Part shown: positions 41,253 to 48,588 of the stretch, piece after piece
Numbering within the stretch: position 1 is the first letter of the stretch
Layout of the letters: the number at the start of each line of letters is the position of its first letter
Assembly (NCBI RefSeq): GCF_900103585.1
Contig: NZ_FNHV01000020.1
Span: 62,001-126,000 of the forward strand
DNA: 64,000 nt
Direction: 5' to 3'
Source: Streptomyces sp. cf386
GTDB lineage: Bacteria; Actinomycetota; Actinomycetes; Streptomycetales; Streptomycetaceae
Position numbers and translations under genes: made by a program
The notes under the pieces: model-generated
The model's input: the letters and a program-made list of their open reading frames with translations, nothing else
Told to the model about the DNA's origin: nothing
The model's database searches: none

Positions 41253-43270
41253 CCGTCGCCCGCGCACTGGAGCGCGCCGGACACCGGGTCACCGTCCTGG
41301 AGGCTCGCGACACGGTGGCCGGAAAGTGCGAGAGCGTGGAGATCGACGGCCACGCCTACGACCTCGGCGGCCACATCTGCACCAACCAGTACGAGCGCGT
41401 CGCCGAACTCGCCGCCGAACTGGGCGTGGCCACCGAACCGACCACCCCCTACCGGCTCCTCGACACCGAGCGCGCGACGACGACCCCGCAGGACACCTCC
41501 TTCTTCCGCAAGGACACCTTCCGCCGCTACCAGGAGCTGCGCGCACGCGAGTTCCCGCGCATCGGCGAACCCGGTCTCGCGCACTCCGCGAAGGCCCTGG
41601 CCGCCCCCATGCGGGAGTGGCTCGCCGAGCACGGACTCGAGGCCATGGCCGACTCGTTCGGCACCGGCTTCACGGCCGCCGGATACGGCTATCTCGACGA
41701 CGACGTGCCCGCGCTCTACTTCGTCAAGTACGCCGAGATGACCGGGCTGCTGGGCAACAAGCCCGAACTCCTCGGCCACCCGGGCGCGTTCACCGTCAGG
41801 GGCGGCTTCGCCACCCTGTGGCGCCGGGCTGCCGAGGAACTGCGGGACCTACGGCTCGGGGCATGCGTCGAGTCCGTCGAACGGCACCCGGGAGGCGTAC
41901 GGGTGCGCACCGCGACGGAGTCGATCGAGGCCGACGACCTGGTGCTCACCGTCTCCGTGGACCGCGCGCTGCCGTTCCTGGACGCCACCGGCGAGGAGCG
42001 CGCGCTCGCCGCCCGAATCCGGGACCGCGCCTACCACACCACCGTCGCCACCGCCTCCGGTCTGCCCGACGCGGCCTTCCACTTCCTGAAGCAGCACAAC
42101 GACAGCCGTACCGCCACAGGCCACTGCGTCGCCTACCACCACCGCTACGAGGACAGCGACATCCGCACCTTCTACTCCTACGGCCGCCCCGACGACGTCG
42201 CCGCCCTGCTGCGCGCGGACATCGAGACCCTCGGCGGTCGCCTTGAGGAGGTGCACTTGCGGCGCGAGTGGGCGTTCATGCCGCACTTCGGCACCGACGA
42301 CCTGCGGGACGGCGCCCTGGACCGCCTGGAGGCGATGCAGGGCCACCACCACACCCACTACGCGGGCGGTCTGCCCTCCTTCGAGCTGGTCGAGTGCGTG
42401 GTCGCCCAGGCCCAGGAGCTGGCCCGCCGGCATTTCGGAGCACCCGCCCACAACACCGCCCCCGACCGCGCGGCGATCGCCGCCGAACCCGCCGCCGGGC
42501 CGTCCGCGACCGCCGTACGCGATTGGCTCGTCACTCACATCGCCGCCGAACTCCGGCTACCCGAAACCCAGTCGGACACCAGCCGACCGCTGGAGGAGTA
42601 CGCCCTGGAGTCGCTGTCCGTGGCCGCTCTGCAGTCCCGGCTCTCCGACTGGCTGGGGTACCGCATCCCCCACACGCTGTTCCTGGAGGTACCGACCATC
42701 GACGCCGCAGCCCGGTTCCTCGCCGAACCCGAGCCCGACACCGACGCCGCCCCGGCCCCCGTCCATCTCGTCCCCCTCAACACCCCCCGCCCCTTCTTCT
42801 GCGCCGGCGGACTCGGCGGATCCGCGCTCTACCTGACCTCGCTGGCCCGCGCGCTCGGCGACGGCCGCGCCTGCCACGCCTTCGAGATCCCGGGCCTGGA
42901 CGGCAAGGAGGAGCCTCTCGACGAACTGGAGGAACTCGCGGCCCTGTTCGCCGACGAGATCCAGCATGTCAAGCCGCACGGCCCTTACCTCCTCGGCGGG
43001 CACTCCTTCGGCGGGATGGTCGCCTACGAGACGGCCCGGCTGCTGCGCGAACGCGGCGAGCCGGTACACCGGGTCGTCCTGTACGACACCTACGTCCCGC
43101 TGCCCGGCCGGGGCGCCCCCGCCGAAGACGACCTGCGGGCCGTCGAGGAACTCCTGGCGCTGCGGCACATGGTCTGCCTCACCCTGGAAGCCTGCGGCTG
43201 CGGAGTCGACCGGCCTCCGCGCGTGCCCGCCATGCCGCTGTCGATCAGCAGCACTCCGCCTCGACGATGA
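41225..43270 (+). CDS. FAD-dependent oxidase / carrier protein / thioesterase fusion
   Basis: A 681-residue multidomain protein. Residues 1-420 are an amine-oxidase-type FAD domain (VGAGPSGLTVARALERAGH, DLGGHICTNQYER). About 425-500 is a carrier domain with phosphopantetheine Ser in YALESLSVAAL. From about 515 a type I thioesterase carries GGHSFGGM. The only start, GTG 41225, removes the first beta-strand residues, while the upstream in-frame codons give RRVVV before VGAGPSG. This suggests the true N-terminus is in the catalase frame. The thioesterase lacks its C-terminal His region and ends in an unrelated tail, so the 3' end is truncated too. Confidence 0.7.
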   Translation: MVGAGPSGLTVARALERAGHRVTVLEARDTVAGKCESVEIDGHAYDLGGHICTNQYERVAELAAELGVATEPTTPYRLLDTERATTTPQDTSFFRKDTFRRYQELRAREFPRIGEPGLAHSAKALAAPMREWLAEHGLEAMADSFGTGFTAAGYGYLDDDVPALYFVKYAEMTGLLGNKPELLGHPGAFTVRGGFATLWRRAAEELRDLRLGACVESVERHPGGVRVRTATESIEADDLVLTVSVDRALPFLDATGEERALAARIRDRAYHTTVATASGLPDAAFHFLKQHNDSRTATGHCVAYHHRYEDSDIRTFYSYGRPDDVAALLRADIETLGGRLEEVHLRREWAFMPHFGTDDLRDGALDRLEAMQGHHHTHYAGGLPSFELVECVVAQAQELARRHFGAPAHNTAPDRAAIAAEPAAGPSATAVRDWLVTHIAAELRLPETQSDTSRPLEEYALESLSVAALQSRLSDWLGYRIPHTLFLEVPTIDAAARFLAEPEPDTDAAPAPVHLVPLNTPRPFFCAGGLGGSALYLTSLARALGDGRACHAFEIPGLDGKEEPLDELEELAALFADEIQHVKPHGPYLLGGHSFGGMVAYETARLLRERGEPVHRVVLYDTYVPLPGRGAPAEDDLRAVEELLALRHMVCLTLEACGCGVDRPPRVPAMPLSISSTPPRR

Positions 43271-43860
43271 GGGATTGGAGGCGCGCGTCCCTCTCCTGGC
43301 CCGTCAGCTTGTGGCGATCCACACGCTACGACCCGCCGAGCGGCCCCGGGAGTACGTGGCGTTGACGACCGCCGACACCGTCGTGACTCCGAAGGGCGCC
43401 GACGCGGCGGCATGGGCCGCGGCGATCAACGTGATCCGCGAGCCCGCGCCGCCCTACGAAGGGCGGTTCCTGCACAGGGACTTCCACCCCGGCAACGTGC
43501 TGTTCGACTTGCCGACCTCAAGGCCGGCAGGTGCCCGGATCACCGGCGTCGTCGACTGGGCGGCCACCTCCTGGGGCCCGGCGGATCTCGATGTGGCGCA
43601 CTGTTCGACCAATCTCGCGCTGCTGCACGGCCCGGCGTGGGGCCAACGGTTCGCTGAGGCGTATGAGGAGGCCGGCGGGGTGCTGGCCGTGTCTGCGAGC
43701 GAGCGGCTGTACTGGCGGGTGGGACGCGCTGGCGTTCTCGGAAGAGGTGCGGTTGGTGTCGCAGCCGTGGCGGGAGGCGGGGAGGACAGAGCTGACGACG
43801 CGGGCCGTCGAGGAGCGGCTCGATGCCTACGTCACCGCCCTGATGGACGCGCTGGGCTGA
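43258..43860 (+). pseudogene. Aminoglycoside/choline phosphotransferase (APH) remnant
   Basis: The frame from LDDEGLEARVPLLARQ reads into FLHRDFHPGNVLF (the catalytic HxDxxxxN loop) and VVDWAATSWGPADLDVAH (metal-binding Asp), typical of APH kinases. The ATP-binding N-terminal lobe is missing. A frameshift near 43715 moves the C-terminal part (DALAFSEEVRLVSQPWREAG through EERLDAYVTALMDAL) to another frame. It abuts the truncated thioesterase, so one deletion probably damaged both genes. Confidence 0.7.
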
Positions 43861-43892
43861 GCCAATGCGGTCCGGGCGCCACCCCGGCCTCA

Positions 43893-44294
43893 TCAACTGC
43901 CGGTTCGTTCCTGCTCGGACAGGCGGCGCTTCGCGTCCGTCCAGTCGATGGGCAGGTCGGTCGCGGGGACCTGCCAGAACGTGAAGGCGGAGCCCTTCAT
44001 GGTGGGGCGAAGGCCGTTCATGATCGACCGGTGCGGTTCGGTCTTCACGTAGGTGTACAGCGCCTCCTTGTCCTCCCAGGCCGACAGGGTCCAGAAGGTG
44101 CGCTTCAGCGGTTCGGCGATGAGCGAGGCGCCGTACGCGCCGGGTGCGCCGGTGACCTGCTTCCACGCGGACAGCGACTGGAGGAAGAAACGCGGCACGT
44201 CCTTGAGCGAGCGGACCTCCAGGCGGGACGCCATGACGAACGCCTCGGTGTCCGGTGCGGGGGTGTTGACGGTGGTCCAGCGCAGGGTGGGCAT
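43893..44294 (-). CDS. Antibiotic biosynthesis monooxygenase-like / DUF3291 protein
   Basis: A 133-residue protein with a dimeric alpha/beta-barrel look: MASRLEVRSLKDVPRFF, FWTLSAWEDKEALYTYVK and GSAFTFWQVPATDLP. Members act as small oxygenases, heme-binding proteins or have no known role. It is divergent from the MerR regulator and faces the long palindrome, so it is the likely target of that regulator. Confidence 0.65.
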   Translation of the reverse strand: MPTLRWTTVNTPAPDTEAFVMASRLEVRSLKDVPRFFLQSLSAWKQVTGAPGAYGASLIAEPLKRTFWTLSAWEDKEALYTYVKTEPHRSIMNGLRPTMKGSAFTFWQVPATDLPIDWTDAKRRLSEQERTGS

Positions 44295-44320
44295 GGCTGT
44301 GGCCCTCTCAGGAGGAAATA

Positions 44321-44363
44321 TTGGATACCTCTACTATCTATGTTAGACAGTAGGGGTATCCAA
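44321..44363. promoter_or_regulatory. 43-bp near-perfect palindrome, probable MerR operator
   Basis: Arms of 20 bases (44321-44340 and 44344-44363) around a central TGT pair at 18 of 20 positions, with TTGGATACC and GGTATCCAA at the ends and CTACT/AGTAG inside. It fills the 92-base divergent region between the MerR gene and the DUF3291 gene. The length is greater than a typical single MerR site and could hold two overlapping promoters. Confidence 0.7.
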
Positions 44364-44386
44364 TTTCCAGGGTGTGAGGGCGACCA

Positions 44387-45007
44387 ATGCGTATATCCGA
44401 GTTGAGCCGCCGCAGCGGCGTCGCCGTCACGACGATCAAGTACTACCTCCGTGAGGGACTGCTCCAGTCCGGTCAGCAGACGGCCGCGACACAGGCCGAG
44501 TACGACGAACACCACCTCCGCCGACTGAAGTTGATCCGTGCGCTGACCGGTGTCCGTGGTTTGTCCGTCAGCACCACCCGGGAGGTGCTGGACGCCCTGG
44601 CCGAGCACACCGACGACACCCATCGCGTCCTGGGTCTCACGCTGGGCTCCCTCGCGTCGGCCGGAGAGCCCGCCGACGCTGCCCTCGAGGCCGGTGAAGT
44701 CAAAGCCCTGGTCGAGGAGTTGGGCTGGGACGTGCACCAGGCCGCCCCGGCCCGCGTCACGCTCGCAGAGACACTGTCCTCCCTGCGCTCGCTCGGCGTC
44801 CCGATCGACTGGCGCGTGCTCCTGCCGTACGCCCGACTCGCCGAGCGCACCGCCGTCCTCGACCTCGACCAACTGGGTGGAATCGAGGACCCGTTGGAGG
44901 TCGCCGAGCGGGCCCTGCTGCTGACGGTCCTCCTGGAGCCCGCGCTGCTGGCGCTCAGGCGCATGGCCCAGGAGAACGAGTCGGCGCGGCGGCACACCGG
45001 GGACTAG
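44387..45007 (+). CDS. MerR-family transcriptional regulator
   Basis: A 206-residue regulator. The N-terminal winged HTH is MRISELSRRSGVAVTTIKYY followed by REGLLQSG, with a helical dimerisation region and an all-helical C-terminal domain. No metal-binding Cys pair is seen, so a small organic ligand or autoregulation is more likely than metal sensing. ATG at 44387 is preceded by the long palindrome. Confidence 0.85.
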   Translation: MRISELSRRSGVAVTTIKYYLREGLLQSGQQTAATQAEYDEHHLRRLKLIRALTGVRGLSVSTTREVLDALAEHTDDTHRVLGLTLGSLASAGEPADAALEAGEVKALVEELGWDVHQAAPARVTLAETLSSLRSLGVPIDWRVLLPYARLAERTAVLDLDQLGGIEDPLEVAERALLLTVLLEPALLALRRMAQENESARRHTGD

Positions 45008-45043
45008 CTCCGGAGCTCGGGCAACAGCTGGACGAGAGCGGTT

Positions 45044-45230
45044 CGTGCTGGGTCGGGGGCGGGTTCTCCAGCAAGGCGCGGGTTACGTCGGCGTGCGTGG
45101 GGGTGAAGTCGTGGTCGAAGCGCTCCTCGCCGGATATCGTCCGCACGACGGCTCCGTCCCCGTTCTGCCGGATCCCGATGACCGGCTCGGACAGCCGGGT
45201 CTTGGGATCTCTCGTCCCGATCGCTTCGCG
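45044..45230 (-). other. Possible remnant of an unidentified gene
   Basis: The minus-strand frame reads REAIGTRDPKTRLSEPVIG, then VVRTISGEERFDHDF and THADVTRALLENP, which has the composition of a real protein. No ATG lies upstream in frame before the pattern degrades into low-complexity residues; a GTG is present at 45146. I do not recognise the family. It may be the relic of a gene between the MerR and sulfonate operons. Confidence 0.25.
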
Positions 45231-45402
45231 CGCGAGCGCCTGCGCACCGCCCTCGCCGCCTCCTGGAGGGTGCGCGGCCTCGCGGACCCGCGCCTCGGCC
45301 CGGCTGCGTGAACCAGATGCAGCCGGGCCGAGGTTGAGCAGTCCCGCACGGGTGCCCTGTGCCGACGTACCGTCCGTCTCGGCTACCCGTGGTCTCCGTC
45401 GT

Positions 45403-46296
45403 TCAGTGAGTGACCAGCAGGCCGCGGCTGCGCAGGACGCGGCGTTCGAGGGGGCTGAAGATGAGGAGGTCGATGGCGATGCCGACGAACAGGATGAGGA
45501 GGATGGCGAAGAAGACCATGGCCATGGAGCTGTTGGTGCGGCCGTTTTCGAGGAGTTGGCCGAGGCCGACGCCGAGGTCGGGGTGGGAGGCGATGATCTC
45601 GGCGGCCATGAGGGAGCGCCAGGAGAAGGCCCAGCCCTGCTTGAGGCCGGCGAGGTAGCCGGGGAGGGCGGCGGGCATGACGATGTGCCAGGTGCCCTTG
45701 AGGCCGGTGGCGCCCAGCGTGCGGCCGGCGCGCAGGAACAGTGGGGGTACTTGGTCGACGCCGGAGACCAGGCCGTTGGCGATGGAGGGGATCGCGCCGA
45801 GCAGGATGACGGCGTACATCATCTTGTCGTTGAGCCCCAGCCAGATCACGGCCGGAGGCACCCAGGCGACGGAGGGCAGGGACTGCAGGCCGGACAGGAT
45901 CGGGCCGATGGCTGCGCGGACGAACTTCACGCGGGCCACCAGCAGGCCCAGGGGGGTGCCGATGGCGAGGGCGAGCAGGAAGCCGAGCATGCCGCGGGAG
46001 ACGGACGTCCAGATGTAGTCGAGGAGGGTGCCCTGCAGCCAGGAGTCGTGCAGTTCGCCCCAGACGTCGGCGGGGGAGGGGAGTTTGGAGGGGTCGTCGG
46101 CGATGCCGGAGGAGATGAGGAACTGCCAGACGGCCAGGACCAGGGCGATGGCGACGACGGGCGGCAGGACCTTCTGGGTCAGGGTCCTGCGGAAGGGCGT
46201 GCGGGTGGTCTGGACGGTTTCCAGGGCGTCCAGGCCGGCTTCGAGTCCGGCGAGGTCGTTGCCGTCCTTGGCCGGGGTCGTGTCAGTGCTGGCCAT
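45403..46296 (-). CDS. ssuC: Sulfonate/taurine-type ABC transporter permease (SsuC-like)
   Basis: A 297-residue membrane permease with six predicted helices. The EAA-type cytoplasmic loop lies around AGRTLGATGLKGTWHIVMPAALP. SsuC/TauC/NitT relatives share this layout. ATG at 46296 overlaps the ATPase gene by 14 bases; an in-frame start six codons further upstream is also possible. It is last in the SsuA-SsuB-SsuC operon. Confidence 0.85.
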   Translation of the reverse strand: MASTDTTPAKDGNDLAGLEAGLDALETVQTTRTPFRRTLTQKVLPPVVAIALVLAVWQFLISSGIADDPSKLPSPADVWGELHDSWLQGTLLDYIWTSVSRGMLGFLLALAIGTPLGLLVARVKFVRAAIGPILSGLQSLPSVAWVPPAVIWLGLNDKMMYAVILLGAIPSIANGLVSGVDQVPPLFLRAGRTLGATGLKGTWHIVMPAALPGYLAGLKQGWAFSWRSLMAAEIIASHPDLGVGLGQLLENGRTNSSMAMVFFAILLILFVGIAIDLLIFSPLERRVLRSRGLLVTH

Positions 46297-47098
46297 GGCG
46301 GCGGATCTCCCCACGCAGTTCTTCGGTGATCTCGACGGACAGTTCGGCGACCGCGGCGTCCTCGATGCGGCGCGGGTGGGGCAGGTCGACCGTCCACTCG
46401 CGGGCGATGCGCCCCGGGCGGGAGGAGAGCAGGACGACGCGCTGGGCGAGCCGGACGGCCTCGCGCACGTTGTGCGTGACGAACAGGACGGACAGTCCCG
46501 TCTCGCGCCAGATGCGGGTCAGTTCGTCGTGCAGGACGTCCCGGGTGATTGCGTCGAGCGCGGCGAACGGCTCGTCCATCAGCAGCAGTCGGCTGTCCTG
46601 GGCGAGTGCCCGGGCCAGGGCGACGCGCTGACGCATACCGCCCGACAGCTCGTGCACCCGCTTGCCGTGCGCGCCCTGCAGCCGGACGAGCTCCAGCAGC
46701 CGTTCCGCCTCCGGCCGGCGCTCCGCCTTGGCGACCCCGCGCAGTTTGAGCGCGAGTTCGATGTTCTTGCCCGCGGTCAGCCACGGGAACAGCGCGTGCT
46801 CCTGGAACATCAGGGCGGGCCTGCCGTCCGTGCCGATCGAACCGGCGGACGGCAGGTCCAGCCCCGCGACCAGGTTGAGCAGGGTGGACTTGCCGCACCC
46901 GGAGGCCCCCAGGAGGGTGACGAACTCGCCGGGTGCGACATCGAGCGTGATGTCGTCCAGCACGAGCTGCTGTCCGCCGGGTGTGCCCGGCGCCGGGAAG
47001 GACTTCGAGACATGCTCGATCCGGGCGGCGTACGGCACCGCCGTGGCGTCCTCCGCGACCTTGGCGGTCGTGGCCGTCGTAGTGGCCATCGTCGTCAT
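46283..47098 (-). CDS. ssuB: Sulfonate/nitrate-type ABC transporter ATPase (SsuB-like)
   Basis: A 271-residue ATPase. Walker A GASGCGKST, signature LSGGMRQR, Walker B LLLMDEPFAALD and switch FVTHNVREA are all of the SsuB/TauB/NrtD subgroup. It energises the adjacent permease and binding protein. Confidence 0.87.
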   Translation of the reverse strand: MTTMATTTATTAKVAEDATAVPYAARIEHVSKSFPAPGTPGGQQLVLDDITLDVAPGEFVTLLGASGCGKSTLLNLVAGLDLPSAGSIGTDGRPALMFQEHALFPWLTAGKNIELALKLRGVAKAERRPEAERLLELVRLQGAHGKRVHELSGGMRQRVALARALAQDSRLLLMDEPFAALDAITRDVLHDELTRIWRETGLSVLFVTHNVREAVRLAQRVVLLSSRPGRIAREWTVDLPHPRRIEDAAVAELSVEITEELRGEIRRHGQH

Positions 47099-47129
47099 CT
47101 CCTGGGGGAGTCGTCGGATGCGGTGGTCG

Positions 47130-48236
47130 TTACTGGACGCCGAGACCGGCGTCGTCGACCTCGTCCTTGCCGTCGGCCTTGAGGACCTTGTTCAGTGGTG
47201 CGAGGTCGTAGATGCCCTTGAGGTCGGGCTCCTCCAGCAGACCGGCCTTGACCGCGTGCTCGGCCTCGGTGCCGAGGGTGGCGGCCAGCGGGTCGTCCAG
47301 GAAGGTGATCGACTTCCAGGCCGGGTCGATGACCTCGGCGGGCAGGGCCTTGCCCGACAGCTCCTTCAGCGCCTCGTTGGCCGACGCCTTGGCCTTGTCC
47401 GGGTTGGCGTTGATCCACTCGTTGGTCTTCACCGATCCGCGCAGCACGGCCTCGACGACGTCCGGGTGCTTCTTCAGGAAGTCCTGCCGGACGATGATGT
47501 TCGTGATCACGAACTTCTTGTCGGGCCACAGGTCGGCCTCGTCCAGCAGCACCTTGCCGCCCTCGGCGACCAGCTTGGACGCGGTCGGCTCCGGCACCCA
47601 GGCGCCGTCGATCGAGCCGGACTTGTAGGCGTCCGGCGTGATCTTGTTGTCGGTGCGGACCACGGAGACGTCGCCCTTGCCGCTCTCGGCGTCGACCTTC
47701 CAGCCCTGCTCGGAGATCCAGTTGAGCAGCGCCACGTCCTGGGTGTTGCCGAGCTGCGGCGTGGCGATGTTCTTGCCCTTGACGTCCTTCAGGGACTTGA
47801 TCTTGTCCGGGTTGACGACCAGCTTCACGCCGCCCGAGGCTGAACCGGAGATGATCCGCAGGTTCTTGCCCGCCGCCTTGGTGTAGCCGTTGATGGCGGG
47901 GGAGGGGCCGATCCAGCCGATGTCGAGGGAGCCGGAGTTCAGCGCTTCGATCTCCGAAGGGCCGGCGTTGAAGGTCGAGGGCGTGATCTTGGTGCCGCCG
48001 AGCTCCTTCTGGAGCAGGCCCTCCTGGATGCCCACCAGGGCGGTGGCGTGCGTCAGGTTCGGGAAGTAGCCGATGTTCACCTCGTCGACGGAGAGCTTCT
48101 TGGCGTCCGCCGCGACCTCGGTCTGCTTGTCGCTGTCGGTGGACTCGGCGCCGTAGCCGCAGGCGGTCAGCAGCAGGGGAAGCGCCGCTACGACGGCGAA
48201 GGTGCGCAGGGTGTTGAGCGGTCTTGCGGCAGACAC
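47130..48236 (-). CDS. ssuA: Aliphatic sulfonate ABC transporter substrate-binding lipoprotein (SsuA-like)
   Basis: A 368-residue secreted lipoprotein. The signal peptide ends in LPLLLTACGYG with the lipobox Cys. The mature part (NIGYFPNLTHATALVG, GWIGPSPAINGY, GAWVPEPTASKL) has the periplasmic-binding fold of SsuA/TauA/NrtA proteins. A leader peptide lies 166 bases upstream, supporting sulfur-responsive expression. A specific sulfonate cannot be assigned. Confidence 0.85.
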   Translation of the reverse strand: MSAARPLNTLRTFAVVAALPLLLTACGYGAESTDSDKQTEVAADAKKLSVDEVNIGYFPNLTHATALVGIQEGLLQKELGGTKITPSTFNAGPSEIEALNSGSLDIGWIGPSPAINGYTKAAGKNLRIISGSASGGVKLVVNPDKIKSLKDVKGKNIATPQLGNTQDVALLNWISEQGWKVDAESGKGDVSVVRTDNKITPDAYKSGSIDGAWVPEPTASKLVAEGGKVLLDEADLWPDKKFVITNIIVRQDFLKKHPDVVEAVLRGSVKTNEWINANPDKAKASANEALKELSGKALPAEVIDPAWKSITFLDDPLAATLGTEAEHAVKAGLLEEPDLKGIYDLAPLNKVLKADGKDEVDDAGLGVQ

Positions 48237-48402
48237 AGAGGTGTCCTCTCAGGGAAAGGTGATCAGGGAAAGTGATCAGGGATGTACGGCGGGGACTGCG
48301 TGGAGCCTGCTGGTGCGCACCGGCACACCACTCGCCCGCCGTCCCGGTGGGACGGCAGGGGGCGCAGCGGTGTGGGAGGACGTGCGGGTAGCGCGGAGGG
48401 AC

Positions 48403-48504
48403 TCAGACGAGCCGACAGATGGCGCTGGCCGTACGGCCGAAGTCGATGTGGCGACGTGAGGTCAGGAGGGGCGACAACAGGTCTGTGTGGTTGCGCGTTC
48501 TCAT
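48403..48504 (-). CDS. Putative cysteine-responsive leader peptide, SsuABC operon
   Basis: A 33-residue open frame starting MRTRNHTDLLS, with the conserved RRHIDFGR core and one late cysteine (AICRLV, then TGA). Streptomyces sulfur-assimilation operons often carry such leader peptides, thought to couple cysteine supply to downstream expression. The 166 bases to ssuA could hold an attenuator. Two 9-mers, AGTTTCCTA and GTTTTCCTA on the plus strand (48520-48537), lie directly upstream as a tandem repeat. Confidence 0.7.
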   Translation of the reverse strand: MRTRNHTDLLSPLLTSRRHIDFGRTASAICRLV

Positions 48505-48588
48505 GGCCACCCACCCCACAGTTTCCTAGTTTTCCTACCTGGCTGATGGGGATCGTGGCAGAAGGTTGTCGCTACCCCAAGAGGCTTT

